A stretch of 62,703 bases of DNA, taken from Prolixibacteraceae bacterium (GTDB lineage: Bacteria > Bacteroidota > Bacteroidia > Bacteroidales > Prolixibacteraceae). Below the pieces are notes generated by a model. The model worked only from the letters and a program-made list of their open reading frames with translations. It was not told the DNA's origin and searched no databases. The stretch is taken from assembly GCA_021740385.1 (NCBI GenBank), contig JAIOZY010000023.1, positions 1-62,703 on the forward strand, read 5' to 3'. Positions 52,856 through 62,596 of the stretch are shown piece after piece; position 1 is the first letter of the stretch; every line of letters starts with the position of its first letter. Both the position numbers and the translations under genes were made by a program.

Positions 52856-55366
52856 TTACTCAAGCACAATCGTTGCCGTTTGCCTGATATCAACCGATGA
52901 GCTTCCCACAAGTATTTCAAACTCGCCGGGTTCGGTTACCCAATCGTGCACTTCGGGATCGTAAAACGAGAATGCCGAAGGATCCAGTTCGAGTTCAACC
53001 GTTTTGCTTTCCCCTTTTTTCAGGAATACCTTTTCAAATGCTTTCAACTCTTTTACCGGGCGGGGCAGCGACGATTCCTTGTCGGAAACATACACTTGCA
53101 CTACCTCGGCGCCATCCATGCTGCCGATGTTGGTAATTTCTACTGAAAAGCTGACTTTTTCGCCAATTTTAAAGGTTTTGTTATCAGGGCTTAAAGGCGC
53201 AAATTCAAATGTGGTGTACGACAAACCAAAACCGAACGGAAAGCGGGGTTTTACATCGCTTTGGTCGTAATAGCGGTAACCCAGGAAAATACCTTCCGAT
53301 AGTTCAACGTTCAGGTCGTTATCGTCGTCGAAATAGCTGCCGAAAGTTGGGTTATCTTCCCATTTTTCTTCGAATGAAGCAGGCAGTTTGCCCGAGGGAT
53401 TGGTAATACCGAACAAAATTTCAGCAACGGCCAGCGAACCTTCCTGCCCGGGATACCAGGCATGCACCAGTCCTTTTACGTTGTCAACCCAGGCATTCAT
53501 GTCGACATTGCCACCGGCATTGAGCACCACAACCGTGTTGGGATTGACAGCAGCCACTTTCTGAATAAGCCCGTCCTGTTTAAACGGCATTTCAAAAGTA
53601 CGGTCGAAACCTTCACTTTCGGTTTCATTGCTGAAACCAACACATACAACGGCAATATCGGAATTTTTTGCTGCTTTAACGGCTTCGGCCAGGTAAGCTT
53701 CCGGGCCCATCTCTTTCCCTTCACGCTTTTGCGAAGCCAGCCTGATTATAGCATCGCCACCGGCCTGGTAATATTCAACTTCAATTTTATATTCTTTCCC
53801 TTTTTCAAAAACCCCTTCGTATTTGCGGATGGTTTCTCCTTGGTTTTGCCACTGTTCAATCACCATTTTGCCATCGATAAAAAGTTTGTAGCCATCGTCG
53901 CCGGCCAGGCCAATCCAGTACGAACCGGTTTCTTCGGGAGAAAAATAGCAGCTGAAGCGGGCCGAATAATCTTCATCGGGGAAGTTATCAAAGCGCATAT
54001 CTTCTTTTTCGAGGTTAAGCTGTTTGTATGTTTTTGTAGCTGCAACTTCGCCTTCAAGCTTTATGCCTTTATAGAACTGAGCATCGACACCCGTTTCTTT
54101 TTTGCCATCCTTTTTCACGTAAAAACTGAAATTGTCGAAAAAACCTTCAGGTAGTCGTTCGCCCGTGTACACGCCCTTGGCAAATGTTACGTCAATGTCG
54201 TTTCCGGCAATTTTTTGCAGGGCTTCGTACATCGATAGCGGGTGTAGCGGGTCGACATGCGAACTTCCGCCGCCGCCGGTCATGGCCGGGTGGCCGTTTG
54301 GCCCGATTACGGCAATCGATTTTATTTCGTCTTTGCTCACGGGCAGGAAGTTAGCTGCATTTTTTAGCAGCACCGTTCCACCGCGGGCAGCATCGAGGGC
54401 AACATCGCGTACCCATTGCGAGTCGAGGGTATAGCCTTCGGCAATGTTTGCATTTTCGAGCAGGCCAAAGCGTTTGTACACGTTCAGTATCCGTTTCACT
54501 TTTTCGTCAATCAGTGCTTCGGTAATTTCGCCCCGTTCAATGGCAGGAATGAGGGTGTCGGGGTGCATGTATTTGCCCGATGGCATTTCGAGGTCGAGGC
54601 CGCCTTTGGCACAGGCCACGCCGTTGTAAGTCGATACCCAGTCGCTCATGATAAATCCGTCGAAGTCCCATTTTTCTTTCAGTACTTTGTTGTTCAGGTA
54701 GTCGTGTTCCGAAGCATGAATGCCGTTTATGAGGTTATAAGCGGTCATAATGGTGGCCACTTTGCCTTCCTGAACCGTTGTCTTGAATGCCGGCAGGTAA
54801 ATCTCATGCAGGGTACGTTCATCCATGTTTGAAGAAACGTGGTGGCGGTTATAATCTTGGAAATTTGCCGTGTAGTGTTTACCCGTTGCAATCACACCTT
54901 CGTTTTGCATACCTGTAGTGAACGATGCAGCCATCTTCCCGGCCAGGTATGGGTCTTCGCCCATGTATTCGAAATTGCGGCCGCAAAACGGCGCCCGGTA
55001 AATGTTCATGGCCGGGCCAAGCAATATGTGTACATTTTTTGCCCGTGCTTCGGCCCCAATGGCTTTTCCAACATCGTGGGCCAGTACTTTATCGAATGAA
55101 GCGGCAAGGGCAATACCAGCCGGGAATGCCGTTGAAGGTCCCGGGTTCCGGACACCTACAGGGCCATCGGCCATGCGTATTTCAGGAATGCCGAGGTGCT
55201 CGTAGCCCCTGATGTAAAACCCGTTCGTACCACCAATAAAATCGACCTTCTCTTTCAGGGTCATTTTTCCGGCTAATTCATCAACATTGACTTCTTTTTT
55301 ATTGGTTGTGCATGAAAAAAATGCTACGGTAAGTAGCAGGATAATAATTTTTGTAAATGTTTTCAT
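52856..55366 (-). CDS. GH3 beta-glucosidase-like lipoprotein with PA14-like insert
   Basis: The 836-aa product has a lipobox at Cys19 (FFSC). The GH3 N-terminal TIM barrel begins at VDELAGKMTLKEKVDFIGG and contains the nucleophile Asp in FIMSDWVSTYNG; the C-terminal alpha/beta domain starts near GGTVLLKNAANFLP. A PA14-like beta domain interrupts the latter (about residues 400-545, with GSYWIGLAGDDGYKLFIDG). An Fn3-like domain ends the protein. The ATG at 55366 replaces a longer frame lacking a signal sequence. It likely splits beta-glucosides. It is divergent from the Reg_prop kinase gene, which may control it. Confidence 0.92.
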   Translation of the reverse strand: MKTFTKIIILLLTVAFFSCTTNKKEVNVDELAGKMTLKEKVDFIGGTNGFYIRGYEHLGIPEIRMADGPVGVRNPGPSTAFPAGIALAASFDKVLAHDVGKAIGAEARAKNVHILLGPAMNIYRAPFCGRNFEYMGEDPYLAGKMAASFTTGMQNEGVIATGKHYTANFQDYNRHHVSSNMDERTLHEIYLPAFKTTVQEGKVATIMTAYNLINGIHASEHDYLNNKVLKEKWDFDGFIMSDWVSTYNGVACAKGGLDLEMPSGKYMHPDTLIPAIERGEITEALIDEKVKRILNVYKRFGLLENANIAEGYTLDSQWVRDVALDAARGGTVLLKNAANFLPVSKDEIKSIAVIGPNGHPAMTGGGGSSHVDPLHPLSMYEALQKIAGNDIDVTFAKGVYTGERLPEGFFDNFSFYVKKDGKKETGVDAQFYKGIKLEGEVAATKTYKQLNLEKEDMRFDNFPDEDYSARFSCYFSPEETGSYWIGLAGDDGYKLFIDGKMVIEQWQNQGETIRKYEGVFEKGKEYKIEVEYYQAGGDAIIRLASQKREGKEMGPEAYLAEAVKAAKNSDIAVVCVGFSNETESEGFDRTFEMPFKQDGLIQKVAAVNPNTVVVLNAGGNVDMNAWVDNVKGLVHAWYPGQEGSLAVAEILFGITNPSGKLPASFEEKWEDNPTFGSYFDDDNDLNVELSEGIFLGYRYYDQSDVKPRFPFGFGLSYTTFEFAPLSPDNKTFKIGEKVSFSVEITNIGSMDGAEVVQVYVSDKESSLPRPVKELKAFEKVFLKKGESKTVELELDPSAFSFYDPEVHDWVTEPGEFEILVGSSSVDIRQTATIVLE

Positions 55367-55805
55367 CGTAAATAAGTTTTGTTTAATGTAGCAGGTTGTT
55401 CTCTTTTGTGAAGATGTAAAGATAAAATTATATGTTTTACAAGGGGAAACGGTCACTACATCTTTTTTTCAATTTCACTACATCATTGCTACATCAACGG
55501 GTTGAATCGTAATATTTATTTATACGGACAATTATTTTTTTTTCACTGGAAAACTATCTGCTTTATTGACGACATATAAAAGCGGCCTGGAGACATGATA
55601 AATGCTATGTTTTTCTCTATGTTTGAACATAATCATTTCGTTTATTTATCCTGAACCTTCATTCGGCAGGTGAAATGTATGTTTTGTCAAAACATTAAGA
55701 TAATTAGCCGTTTATATGTGACAAAATGTTTTCTTTGCAGGTAGTTTAGTGTTTTGGATTGGAGAATTTTTTTTATATTTAATACTTTCTAACAGAAGCA
55801 GGGGA
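55367..55805. other. divergent regulatory region between GH3 and sensor kinase genes
   Basis: About 440 bp without a gene. On the plus strand TATGTTTG at 55618-55625 matches TAnnTTTG, but no -33 TTG is spaced correctly. The frame seen from 55749 uses a GTG and leads only into the kinase gene. Regulatory sites for the GH3 gene would be expected here. Confidence 0.5.
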
Positions 55806-58800
55806 ATGAAAAGGAAGTTGATGGTTATAATGCTTCTATTTACTGTTTTTGCTGGGTATACCATCCAGCGCGAAGCAGTTTTTAAACGTTATTCTACGAC
55901 TAATGGCTTGTCGAATAACTGGATACGTAGTATATACCAGGATCAATGGGGGTACATGTGGTTTGGTACATCAGGCGGTCTGAACCGTTTCGATGGTGAG
56001 CATTTCAAAGTTTACCAGCCCGTGTTCACCGATTCGCTTAAACAGGGCAACGTTACCATTAATGCCATTGCCAGCAAGGACTCATTGAACCTTTGGGTAT
56101 GTACCGATATCGGCATGTATGTTTATAATTATTTGACCGACAGGTTGGAACATTATGGAATACTGACCGAAAATTTCCCCTTTTTATGTTGTGCTTACGA
56201 CAAAGAAAACAATCTGTGGGTTGGCAGCAACAGAGGGCTTCTTAAGCTTGATGCTGACGGAAAACCGGACCGGATTTTTATTCATGATCCGACAAACGAT
56301 GCTTCCATTTCATCCAATTATGTGAATACACTATATGTCGATACGGATAATAATTTATGGGTGGGCACAAAAAACGGGCTGAATTTATTCAATCGTGAAA
56401 ACAGCCGGTTTTTAAGGTTTCAGTCAGGTAGCACTAAAAATTCTATTTCGGGGAACGATGTGTTAAGCATAGTTGAAGACCATGAAAACAGGCTTTGGGT
56501 TGGAACCGCGTTAAACGGGTTGAATTTTTGCAAACGTGAAGATGAGTGCATGCGGTTTGAAAAAATATTTGACGGGGCCATTATTTCACTGTTGCATGAT
56601 CATGAAAATAATTTGTGGATAGGGCATGGTTCGGGCGGTGGCGTTAACTGTTTGCCCCTGCATGATTTTGAGCCCGGGGATTATACGTTAATCCATTATG
56701 AAAATAAGCCGGCAAACCCAAAGTCGCTGAGTGGAAACTCGGTCTTTTGCATATACCAGGATCAGTTAAACGATATTTGGCTGGGTACCTTCAGCCGGGG
56801 GATTAATTTTTACAGCAAACGGGCGAAAAAATTTCACATTGTAGATGAAATACAGGGAAGCGACAAATCGATTGTTAATAATGTGGTTAATGCTTTTTAT
56901 GAAGACAGCATTCATTTATGGGTAGGTACCGAAGGAGGGCTAAGCAGGTGGGGGAAAAAGACAGGCAAATGGAAACATTACAATTATGAACGCGACAATC
57001 CACGGAGCCTGGCTTCCGACCCCGTGTTTAAAATTTACAACGATTCGCGCGGGAACCTTTGGGTAGGAAACTGGGCCGGCGGCCTTAATTTGTACAACCC
57101 CGAAACCAACGATTTTACACGGCATTTACCCGGTGAAAAACCCGGATCAATTTCAAACGAGAATGTTTTCGATATTTTGGAAGACTCTAGGGGAAACCTT
57201 TGGGTAACAACAGTAGGGGGCGGGTTAAACCGTTATAATTACAATACCGCTACCTTTGACTATTTTACAAATAACCCGCAAAATAGTTGCAGCATTAACG
57301 GGAATTTTCTGAACGATGTTTTTGAAACCTTCGACGGGCAGTTGTACGTTTCCCTTTTCAACATGGTTGACCGCTACAATCATGATTCAGGCTGTTTCGA
57401 GCACATTTTACATTACCCCGAAAAATCGGATTACGAATTTTATGCAAATGTGTTGTCGTTTTTTGAAGACAGTCGCAAAAACCTGTGGATTGCTACCAAT
57501 GCAGGGCTGGAATATTTCGACCCCTCGAAAAATGTATTCCACAAGTACAATGCTGATGACGGATTGCCCGATAATTCAATATTGGGTGTACTTGAGGATG
57601 ACCGGGGCAATTTCTGGATTGGCACCAACAAAGGCCTGTCAAAATTTATTAATGCCGTTGAGGTGCCCGAAAAACCGGCGTTCATCAATTTTTCAATTTA
57701 CGATGGCTTGCCGGCTAATGATTTTAAGAAAAGGGCGGCATACAAGAATGATACAGGCAGGATGTATTTCGGGACCTCGGGCGGTTTTGTATGGTTTTAT
57801 CCCGATAGCATTGTCTTGAACAAAGCCGTTCCGCGGGTTGTACTTACCGGGTTTTCAATATTGAACCCCGTTAATGATGAAAACGAGTGGCAGACAAAAA
57901 ACGATAACATCAATTTTACACGGCAAATAAATTTACCCTACAACCATTCCGATTTTACCATTTCATTTTCCTCGCTTAATTTTTTAAACCCCGAAAAAAA
58001 CCAATACAGGTACAAGCTTGAAGGCCTCGACGATGACTGGCGCCAGGCCACAACGGTTTCGCAGGCAACTTATACAAACCTGCAACCCGGCGAATACACG
58101 TTTAAGGTAATGGGATCGAACAACGACAATGTATGGAACCCCGTGCCTAAAACCCTTTCGATAAAAATTATTCCGCTATGGTGGCAAACGGCCGTTTTTA
58201 AAATTGCCCTGATTGTTTTATTGGCAATTTTAATATTTATCGTGGTATATGCCCGAATGTCGGGACTTAGAAAATACAACAGAAAGCTGGAGCAAAGCAT
58301 TGCCGAACGCACAGGGGAACTGATAAAACTAAACACATTGCTGAAAAACAAGCAGGAAAAAATTTCGGAACAAAACCTTGAATTGTCGAAACACAAAAAC
58401 GAACTGGAAGAGCTGGTGCATGAACGTACCATTGAGCTTGAGCAGGAAAAAATAAGGGCCGAAGAATCGAGCAAGCTGAAATCGTCGTTTTTGGCCAACA
58501 TGAGCCACGAAATTCGCACACCCTTAAATGCCATTCTTGGTTTTACATCGCTGTTAACCGAAAATTCGCTCGATGCCGAACACCAGAAAAAATACCTTGA
58601 GTTGCTGGCATCAAACAGCAAGATATTGTTTTTCCTCATTAACGATATCATCGATATCTCAATCATTGAATCGAACCAACTGGAATTGAATGTTACCCGT
58701 TTTAATGCCCGCCGTATACTTGCCGATTTTAAAAACTTTTACAATCAGCCCAGGGAAACCCCGCTGGAGTTTGTTTATGCCAACATAAATGCCCGCGAAA

Positions 58801-59147
58801 CACTCTTTATCAAGAACGATGCCGTGCGTTTCAGACAGGTTATGTCGAACCTGATAAACAACGCTTTTAAATACACCAAATCGGGGAAAATTGAGTATGG
58901 CTACAAACAGTTTAGCGACCGTATACTCTTTTACGTTTCGGACACGGGTATCGGCATTAATCCCAACGACCAGCAAAAAATATTTGAAGAGTTTTACAAA
59001 AGCAACAGCGAAAAACAAAAATTGTACGGTGGTACGGGCATAGGCCTTGCACTGTGCCGCAGGCTGGTTAACCAAATGGGCGGAAAAATATGGGTTGAAT
59101 CAAAAACGGGGGAGGGATCGACCTTTTATTTCGATTTGCCGTATTGA
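55806..59147 (+). CDS. Reg_prop/Y_Y_Y sensor histidine kinase without receiver or HTH
   Basis: The 1,113-aa product has a signal sequence followed by about a dozen Reg_prop blades (recurring WVGT.GGLNRF-type motifs such as LWVGTALNGL and NLWVTTVGGGLNRY) that form a double beta-propeller in the periplasm. A Y_Y_Y domain (about 700-790, LEGLDDDWRQ) precedes a transmembrane helix (about 795-815). A coiled coil leads to HisKA (FLANMSHEIRTPLNA) and HATPase (MSNLINNAFKY, DTGIGIN, GTGIGLALCRRL), and the protein ends in FYFDLPY. Hybrid two-component regulators of polysaccharide loci continue into REC and AraC HTH domains; here both are absent. The ATG at 55806 is used over an upstream GTG. Confidence 0.9.
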   Translation: MKRKLMVIMLLFTVFAGYTIQREAVFKRYSTTNGLSNNWIRSIYQDQWGYMWFGTSGGLNRFDGEHFKVYQPVFTDSLKQGNVTINAIASKDSLNLWVCTDIGMYVYNYLTDRLEHYGILTENFPFLCCAYDKENNLWVGSNRGLLKLDADGKPDRIFIHDPTNDASISSNYVNTLYVDTDNNLWVGTKNGLNLFNRENSRFLRFQSGSTKNSISGNDVLSIVEDHENRLWVGTALNGLNFCKREDECMRFEKIFDGAIISLLHDHENNLWIGHGSGGGVNCLPLHDFEPGDYTLIHYENKPANPKSLSGNSVFCIYQDQLNDIWLGTFSRGINFYSKRAKKFHIVDEIQGSDKSIVNNVVNAFYEDSIHLWVGTEGGLSRWGKKTGKWKHYNYERDNPRSLASDPVFKIYNDSRGNLWVGNWAGGLNLYNPETNDFTRHLPGEKPGSISNENVFDILEDSRGNLWVTTVGGGLNRYNYNTATFDYFTNNPQNSCSINGNFLNDVFETFDGQLYVSLFNMVDRYNHDSGCFEHILHYPEKSDYEFYANVLSFFEDSRKNLWIATNAGLEYFDPSKNVFHKYNADDGLPDNSILGVLEDDRGNFWIGTNKGLSKFINAVEVPEKPAFINFSIYDGLPANDFKKRAAYKNDTGRMYFGTSGGFVWFYPDSIVLNKAVPRVVLTGFSILNPVNDENEWQTKNDNINFTRQINLPYNHSDFTISFSSLNFLNPEKNQYRYKLEGLDDDWRQATTVSQATYTNLQPGEYTFKVMGSNNDNVWNPVPKTLSIKIIPLWWQTAVFKIALIVLLAILIFIVVYARMSGLRKYNRKLEQSIAERTGELIKLNTLLKNKQEKISEQNLELSKHKNELEELVHERTIELEQEKIRAEESSKLKSSFLANMSHEIRTPLNAILGFTSLLTENSLDAEHQKKYLELLASNSKILFFLINDIIDISIIESNQLELNVTRFNARRILADFKNFYNQPRETPLEFVYANINARETLFIKNDAVRFRQVMSNLINNAFKYTKSGKIEYGYKQFSDRILFYVSDTGIGINPNDQQKIFEEFYKSNSEKQKLYGGTGIGLALCRRLVNQMGGKIWVESKTGEGSTFYFDLPY

Positions 59148-59154
59148 GGTTTCA

Positions 59155-59225
59155 GGTTTGACGTTCAGCTTTGCTTCACGTTTGATGTTCAGCTTCGCTT
59201 AACGTTTGACGCTTCGCGTTTGATG
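59155..59225. repeat. 24-bp tandem repeat downstream of the sensor kinase
   Basis: Two 24-bp units (59155-59178 and 59179-59202) with core GTTTGAYGTTCAGCTTYGCTT are followed by two shortened copies (59203-59225). The remaining spacer to 59444 is AT-rich and I see no gene or peptide precursor in it. Confidence 0.7.
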
Positions 59226-59444
59226 ATTTTTTTCCAAAAACGTTTGAATTTTTTGAACCTTTTAAACGCGAGCATAGCAAACCTCAAACGGCATTGCCAT
59301 CAAACTTTCAAACGGTTTTTTTTTCGAACTAATTCCTTGCTTTGCAACAAAAAAACCGCAATTTGTGGCAAACAAAACGAAAGCAACACGTATAAGCTAC
59401 ACAAAACGGGTGCACCGAAAAATTGCAGGTATCTTTTTGCAGAA

Positions 59445-61619
59445 CTATCCATAGTTTACAAGTTCACGAAATGAATTACTGTACAAATTATTTGACCCCA
59501 TTAATTCCTCATGCTTGCCAGTTGAATGTATTTGCCCGTTTTCAAGAATGTAGATGCGGTCTGAAAAACGAGCAATTTTAATACGATGGGTAACTAGTAT
59601 AATGCAAATTTCTGTTTTAAGATTGTCAAGCAGGTTCAAAACAAAATTTTCTGTGTTCCTGTCCATGGCCGAGGTGGGTTCGTCGAGAATTAGGAACTTG
59701 GGCTTTGACCATAAAGCTCTGGCCAGGCCTACCAGTTGTTTTTGACCACCCGATATATTTATCCCTTGTTCACCAAGCAGTGTGCCGTAGTTATGTGGAA
59801 ACTCCATGAAAAACTCGTGAAAACCGGTTTGCCTACAAAAATCTACACATTTTTGAATTTCTTCATGCGTTGCACCCAAGCAAATATTCTCGATTAGTGT
59901 ACCGTTAAACATATTTACCTCCTGCGGCACTATGCCGATTTGTTTGCGCCATGCAGGGATGGAAATTTCATTTATTTTGTGTGAGTTTACTAAAATTTCA
60001 CCTTCTTCAGGTGCATAAAAACGTTGAAGGATATTCAAAAAAGTGGTTTTGCCGCAACCGCTTTCCCCGAGCAGCGAAATAATTTCACCTTTTGAAACCT
60101 TTAACGACACCCCTTTTAACAATTGCTTTCTGCCCGGAAAGCGGAATGAAATATTTTTAACCGATACTTTTGATATATCTGTCAATTTAGCTTTACTATC
60201 TTCCAGTTCTTCGGCAAATTCAGGGGGAATTGAAGAGAATTCATACATTCGGTCGAATGCCACTTTAGCTCCCTGTAAAGTGATATTGGCAAACGACAAG
60301 CTTACAATGGCAGGGAAAATGCTACTGCTAATACCAAGTATGGCCATAAGTGAGCCAATGGTCAGATTCTCTTTAATAACCAACCATGAGCCAACCGAAA
60401 CGAGGGTGATTGTGATAAATACCGAAGCTATTTCGGCCATTAACTGAAGCGAAATGCCAACCTTTCCTATATTGAAAATTTTTTCCTGATAAATTCCATA
60501 AATGAACTGGTTGAGTTTTGAAAACTGTTCTTCTTTATGCCCGCCCTTTATGGCATCAATCCCCTGCATAGAATTCACATAATTACCCGATTTATGGGCA
60601 TTGGCAACCATGACTTCCTGCTGGCCTGTTAAAATTCGTTGGTGATAACGCCACGAAATAAAACCAAATAGAGGAAATGCTGCCAACGATAGCAAACCAA
60701 GTGTAGGCGAATAGATAAACAATACTATCTCGCCTATAATTACCAACAGAAAATTTTTGAGTAAATCGCCCACTACGGCTGTTATGGTATTTTGTATGCG
60801 GGAAGTATCGTTCATGCGCTCAACTAATTCGCCGGTACGACGGTTATCAAAAAACGATTTAGGAAGGTGCAACAAGCTGTTGAAGAAACGGCCAATTAAA
60901 CGATTATTAAACCCCTTGCCTTGTGTGATACCAAAAAATCCGGCAATATAACCAATGCCCCCGCGTGTTGCCAACAAGATGGCAACCAACACTAAACTAA
61001 CAACAAGCTTTTCAACGTTGCCCGAGGGTAAAATGTCATCAATTAGTTTTTGGGAAAAAACAGACATAACCATTCCTAGTATGGCTACAACAATACTTAC
61101 TAAAAAAATGATGGTAAGCAGGCCGATATCTTCGCGAAGTAGCGAACGAAACCAACTCCATTTCCTTTTTTTGATTTCACTCGCCTGCTCAATTCTTCCG
61201 GTTGGCAGTAGTTCCAATAACGATTTCGTTTGCCATATTTCTGACAGTTCCGGCTCTGTATATTCCAATATTCCCCTGCCAGGATCGCCAATGATGTATT
61301 TGTCGTTTTTAAAACCATAGCAAACCACGTAATGCTGCAAGCGTTTGTCGATAACTACATGTAATATAATGGGATGCTCTAATTTTTGTAGATACTCAAA
61401 ATTGCCCTCGTACCCTTCGGCTTTAAAACCCAGTTTTTGAGCTGCCTGGTATAAACCCAATAAAGTAGTTCCTTGTTTTGATGTGCCGCTAATTTCGCGC
61501 AGGTTTTCTAAACTTTTATTTCCGCCATGGTGTTTTAAAACGGACAATAAACAAGCCACACCACAATCGGATTGATCGAGTTGTTTAATAAATGTTTTAT
61601 TTATTTGGTTTATTTTCAT
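59445..61619 (-). CDS. C39-peptidase ABC exporter (bacteriocin/RiPP type)
   Basis: The 724-aa product is a one-piece exporter that cuts a leader peptide and pumps the rest out. The C39 peptidase (about 1-135) has Cys19 (DQSDCGVACLL), His in LQHYVVCYGF and Asp in YIIGDPGRG. The transmembrane domain (about 165-445) precedes the nucleotide-binding domain with Walker A GESGCGKTT, signature ISGGQKQLVGLARAL, Walker B FLILDEPTSAMD and the H loop THR. Length and order are typical of PCAT transporters. No precursor peptide gene is seen nearby. The gene 9 bp upstream encodes a thioredoxin-like protein, so they form one operon. Confidence 0.95.
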   Translation of the reverse strand: MKINQINKTFIKQLDQSDCGVACLLSVLKHHGGNKSLENLREISGTSKQGTTLLGLYQAAQKLGFKAEGYEGNFEYLQKLEHPIILHVVIDKRLQHYVVCYGFKNDKYIIGDPGRGILEYTEPELSEIWQTKSLLELLPTGRIEQASEIKKRKWSWFRSLLREDIGLLTIIFLVSIVVAILGMVMSVFSQKLIDDILPSGNVEKLVVSLVLVAILLATRGGIGYIAGFFGITQGKGFNNRLIGRFFNSLLHLPKSFFDNRRTGELVERMNDTSRIQNTITAVVGDLLKNFLLVIIGEIVLFIYSPTLGLLSLAAFPLFGFISWRYHQRILTGQQEVMVANAHKSGNYVNSMQGIDAIKGGHKEEQFSKLNQFIYGIYQEKIFNIGKVGISLQLMAEIASVFITITLVSVGSWLVIKENLTIGSLMAILGISSSIFPAIVSLSFANITLQGAKVAFDRMYEFSSIPPEFAEELEDSKAKLTDISKVSVKNISFRFPGRKQLLKGVSLKVSKGEIISLLGESGCGKTTFLNILQRFYAPEEGEILVNSHKINEISIPAWRKQIGIVPQEVNMFNGTLIENICLGATHEEIQKCVDFCRQTGFHEFFMEFPHNYGTLLGEQGINISGGQKQLVGLARALWSKPKFLILDEPTSAMDRNTENFVLNLLDNLKTEICIILVTHRIKIARFSDRIYILENGQIHSTGKHEELMGSNNLYSNSFRELVNYG

Positions 61620-61628
61620 TGGCGATTT

Positions 61629-62177
61629 CTATTCATTTCTTGTTGATTTATTTGCTTGCACTGTTTGAACCACCTGTAATAAATCATCGATACGGGCAGC
61701 CCCGTCTAAACGCTTAATAAGTTTGTTTTTAGTGTTGTAAACGAACGTTGTAGGTGCGGACAATTGTCCGAAATATTTGTTTAATGTATCGTAAGGACAA
61801 TGATAAGCACCGGCACTGGGATATGAGTAAAAGCCCAATGTTTGCATAAAAAATTTTATTGAATCGATGGACTCTGCTGATACCAATATGATTTCAGTAT
61901 TTTCAAACTCGGGTAAACGTTTAGAAAGCTCTTCCATTTCAAACTGGCAAAAATCGCAATGGGTGTTAAAATAAATAAGGAGTTTCACTTCATCATAAGA
62001 GAAATCAGTGAGGTAAAATATTTCATTTTGAGATGTATGCAATTCGATTTTAGGTATGCTCTCAAATTTACTGTAGGCTTCCTTTTTTTGGGAAATTTTA
62101 TTAAACGATAAAAACCATAAACTTCCTATCAGCAAAGCGATTAACACAAATAGTATGTAGTGAAGCCGTTTTCTCAT
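61629..62177 (-). CDS. membrane-anchored thioredoxin-like (redoxin) protein
   Basis: The 182-aa product has an N-terminal membrane helix (about 5-22) and a thioredoxin fold with CDFC (THCDFCQFEMEEL), the redox-active pair, and a cis-Pro loop (LSAPTTFVYN). It resembles the AhpC/TSA and ResA-like reductases found next to peptide exporters, where it may set the disulfide state of the exported peptide in the periplasm. A longer frame starts at 62225, but MRKRL at 62177 begins the signal anchor. It lies 9 bp before the exporter gene and 2 bp after the stop of the membrane protein gene. Confidence 0.82.
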   Translation of the reverse strand: MRKRLHYILFVLIALLIGSLWFLSFNKISQKKEAYSKFESIPKIELHTSQNEIFYLTDFSYDEVKLLIYFNTHCDFCQFEMEELSKRLPEFENTEIILVSAESIDSIKFFMQTLGFYSYPSAGAYHCPYDTLNKYFGQLSAPTTFVYNTKNKLIKRLDGAARIDDLLQVVQTVQANKSTRNE

Positions 62178-62179
62178 GC

Positions 62180-62596
62180 TTAGGTAGTGAAATTTAGTGT
62201 TACAAACACCACGATGCTTACCCAAATAAGTAATCCAATGCCATAGGTTTTGGCAATAAAACCTATGCGTTTCAAAAAACTACCGGAAATCAATGGTTTT
62301 AATAACAGTGCTAGTACAACCCAATAAATAGCTTCCGGGATACTAATTAAAGACAATGGGTAATGTAAATATTCGGGGATGTTATTTACATCAAGAAGGC
62401 TAAACAAGGTAAATGGCTGAAATTGGCTTATCTTTGTTACGGTTTGAAAGTCATAGTAATACAATCCGCCGGTTCGTATAAATGAAAAAACAACAAAAAC
62501 AGACTCTGTTAAAAGTACAACTTTCAGGTAGTCTTTATATTTTGATTTTGAATTAATGATAAAAGTAGATAAAACGGTCGAAGTTGTGCCACCCAT
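62180..62596 (-). CDS. four-helix membrane protein, MauE/DoxX-like, N-terminus replaced by repeat
   Basis: The 138-aa frame encodes about four hydrophobic helices with a charged SKSKYKDYLK near the start. Similar MauE-like or DoxX-like membrane proteins supply electrons to thioredoxin-type partners, which would fit the neighbour. The family call is an inference. The ATG at 62596 and the next several codons lie inside the 24-bp repeat array (62575 onward), so the original start is missing. The gene seems clipped by an element end. It is part of the same minus-strand operon as the redoxin and exporter. Confidence 0.6.
   Translation of the reverse strand: MGGTTSTVLSTFIINSKSKYKDYLKVVLLTESVFVVFSFIRTGGLYYYDFQTVTKISQFQPFTLFSLLDVNNIPEYLHYPLSLISIPEAIYWVVLALLLKPLISGSFLKRIGFIAKTYGIGLLIWVSIVVFVTLNFTT

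Noticed and set aside
53462-54154. 230-codon plus-strand frame opposite the GH3 gene
   Set aside because: Antisense shadow of a clear glycosidase gene, Phe/His-rich and without recognisable domain.
59220-59474. 84-codon plus-strand frame after the sensor kinase as a possible bacteriocin precursor
   Set aside because: It lies on the strand opposite to the exporter, has no double-Gly leader, and is low-complexity sequence overlapping repeats.
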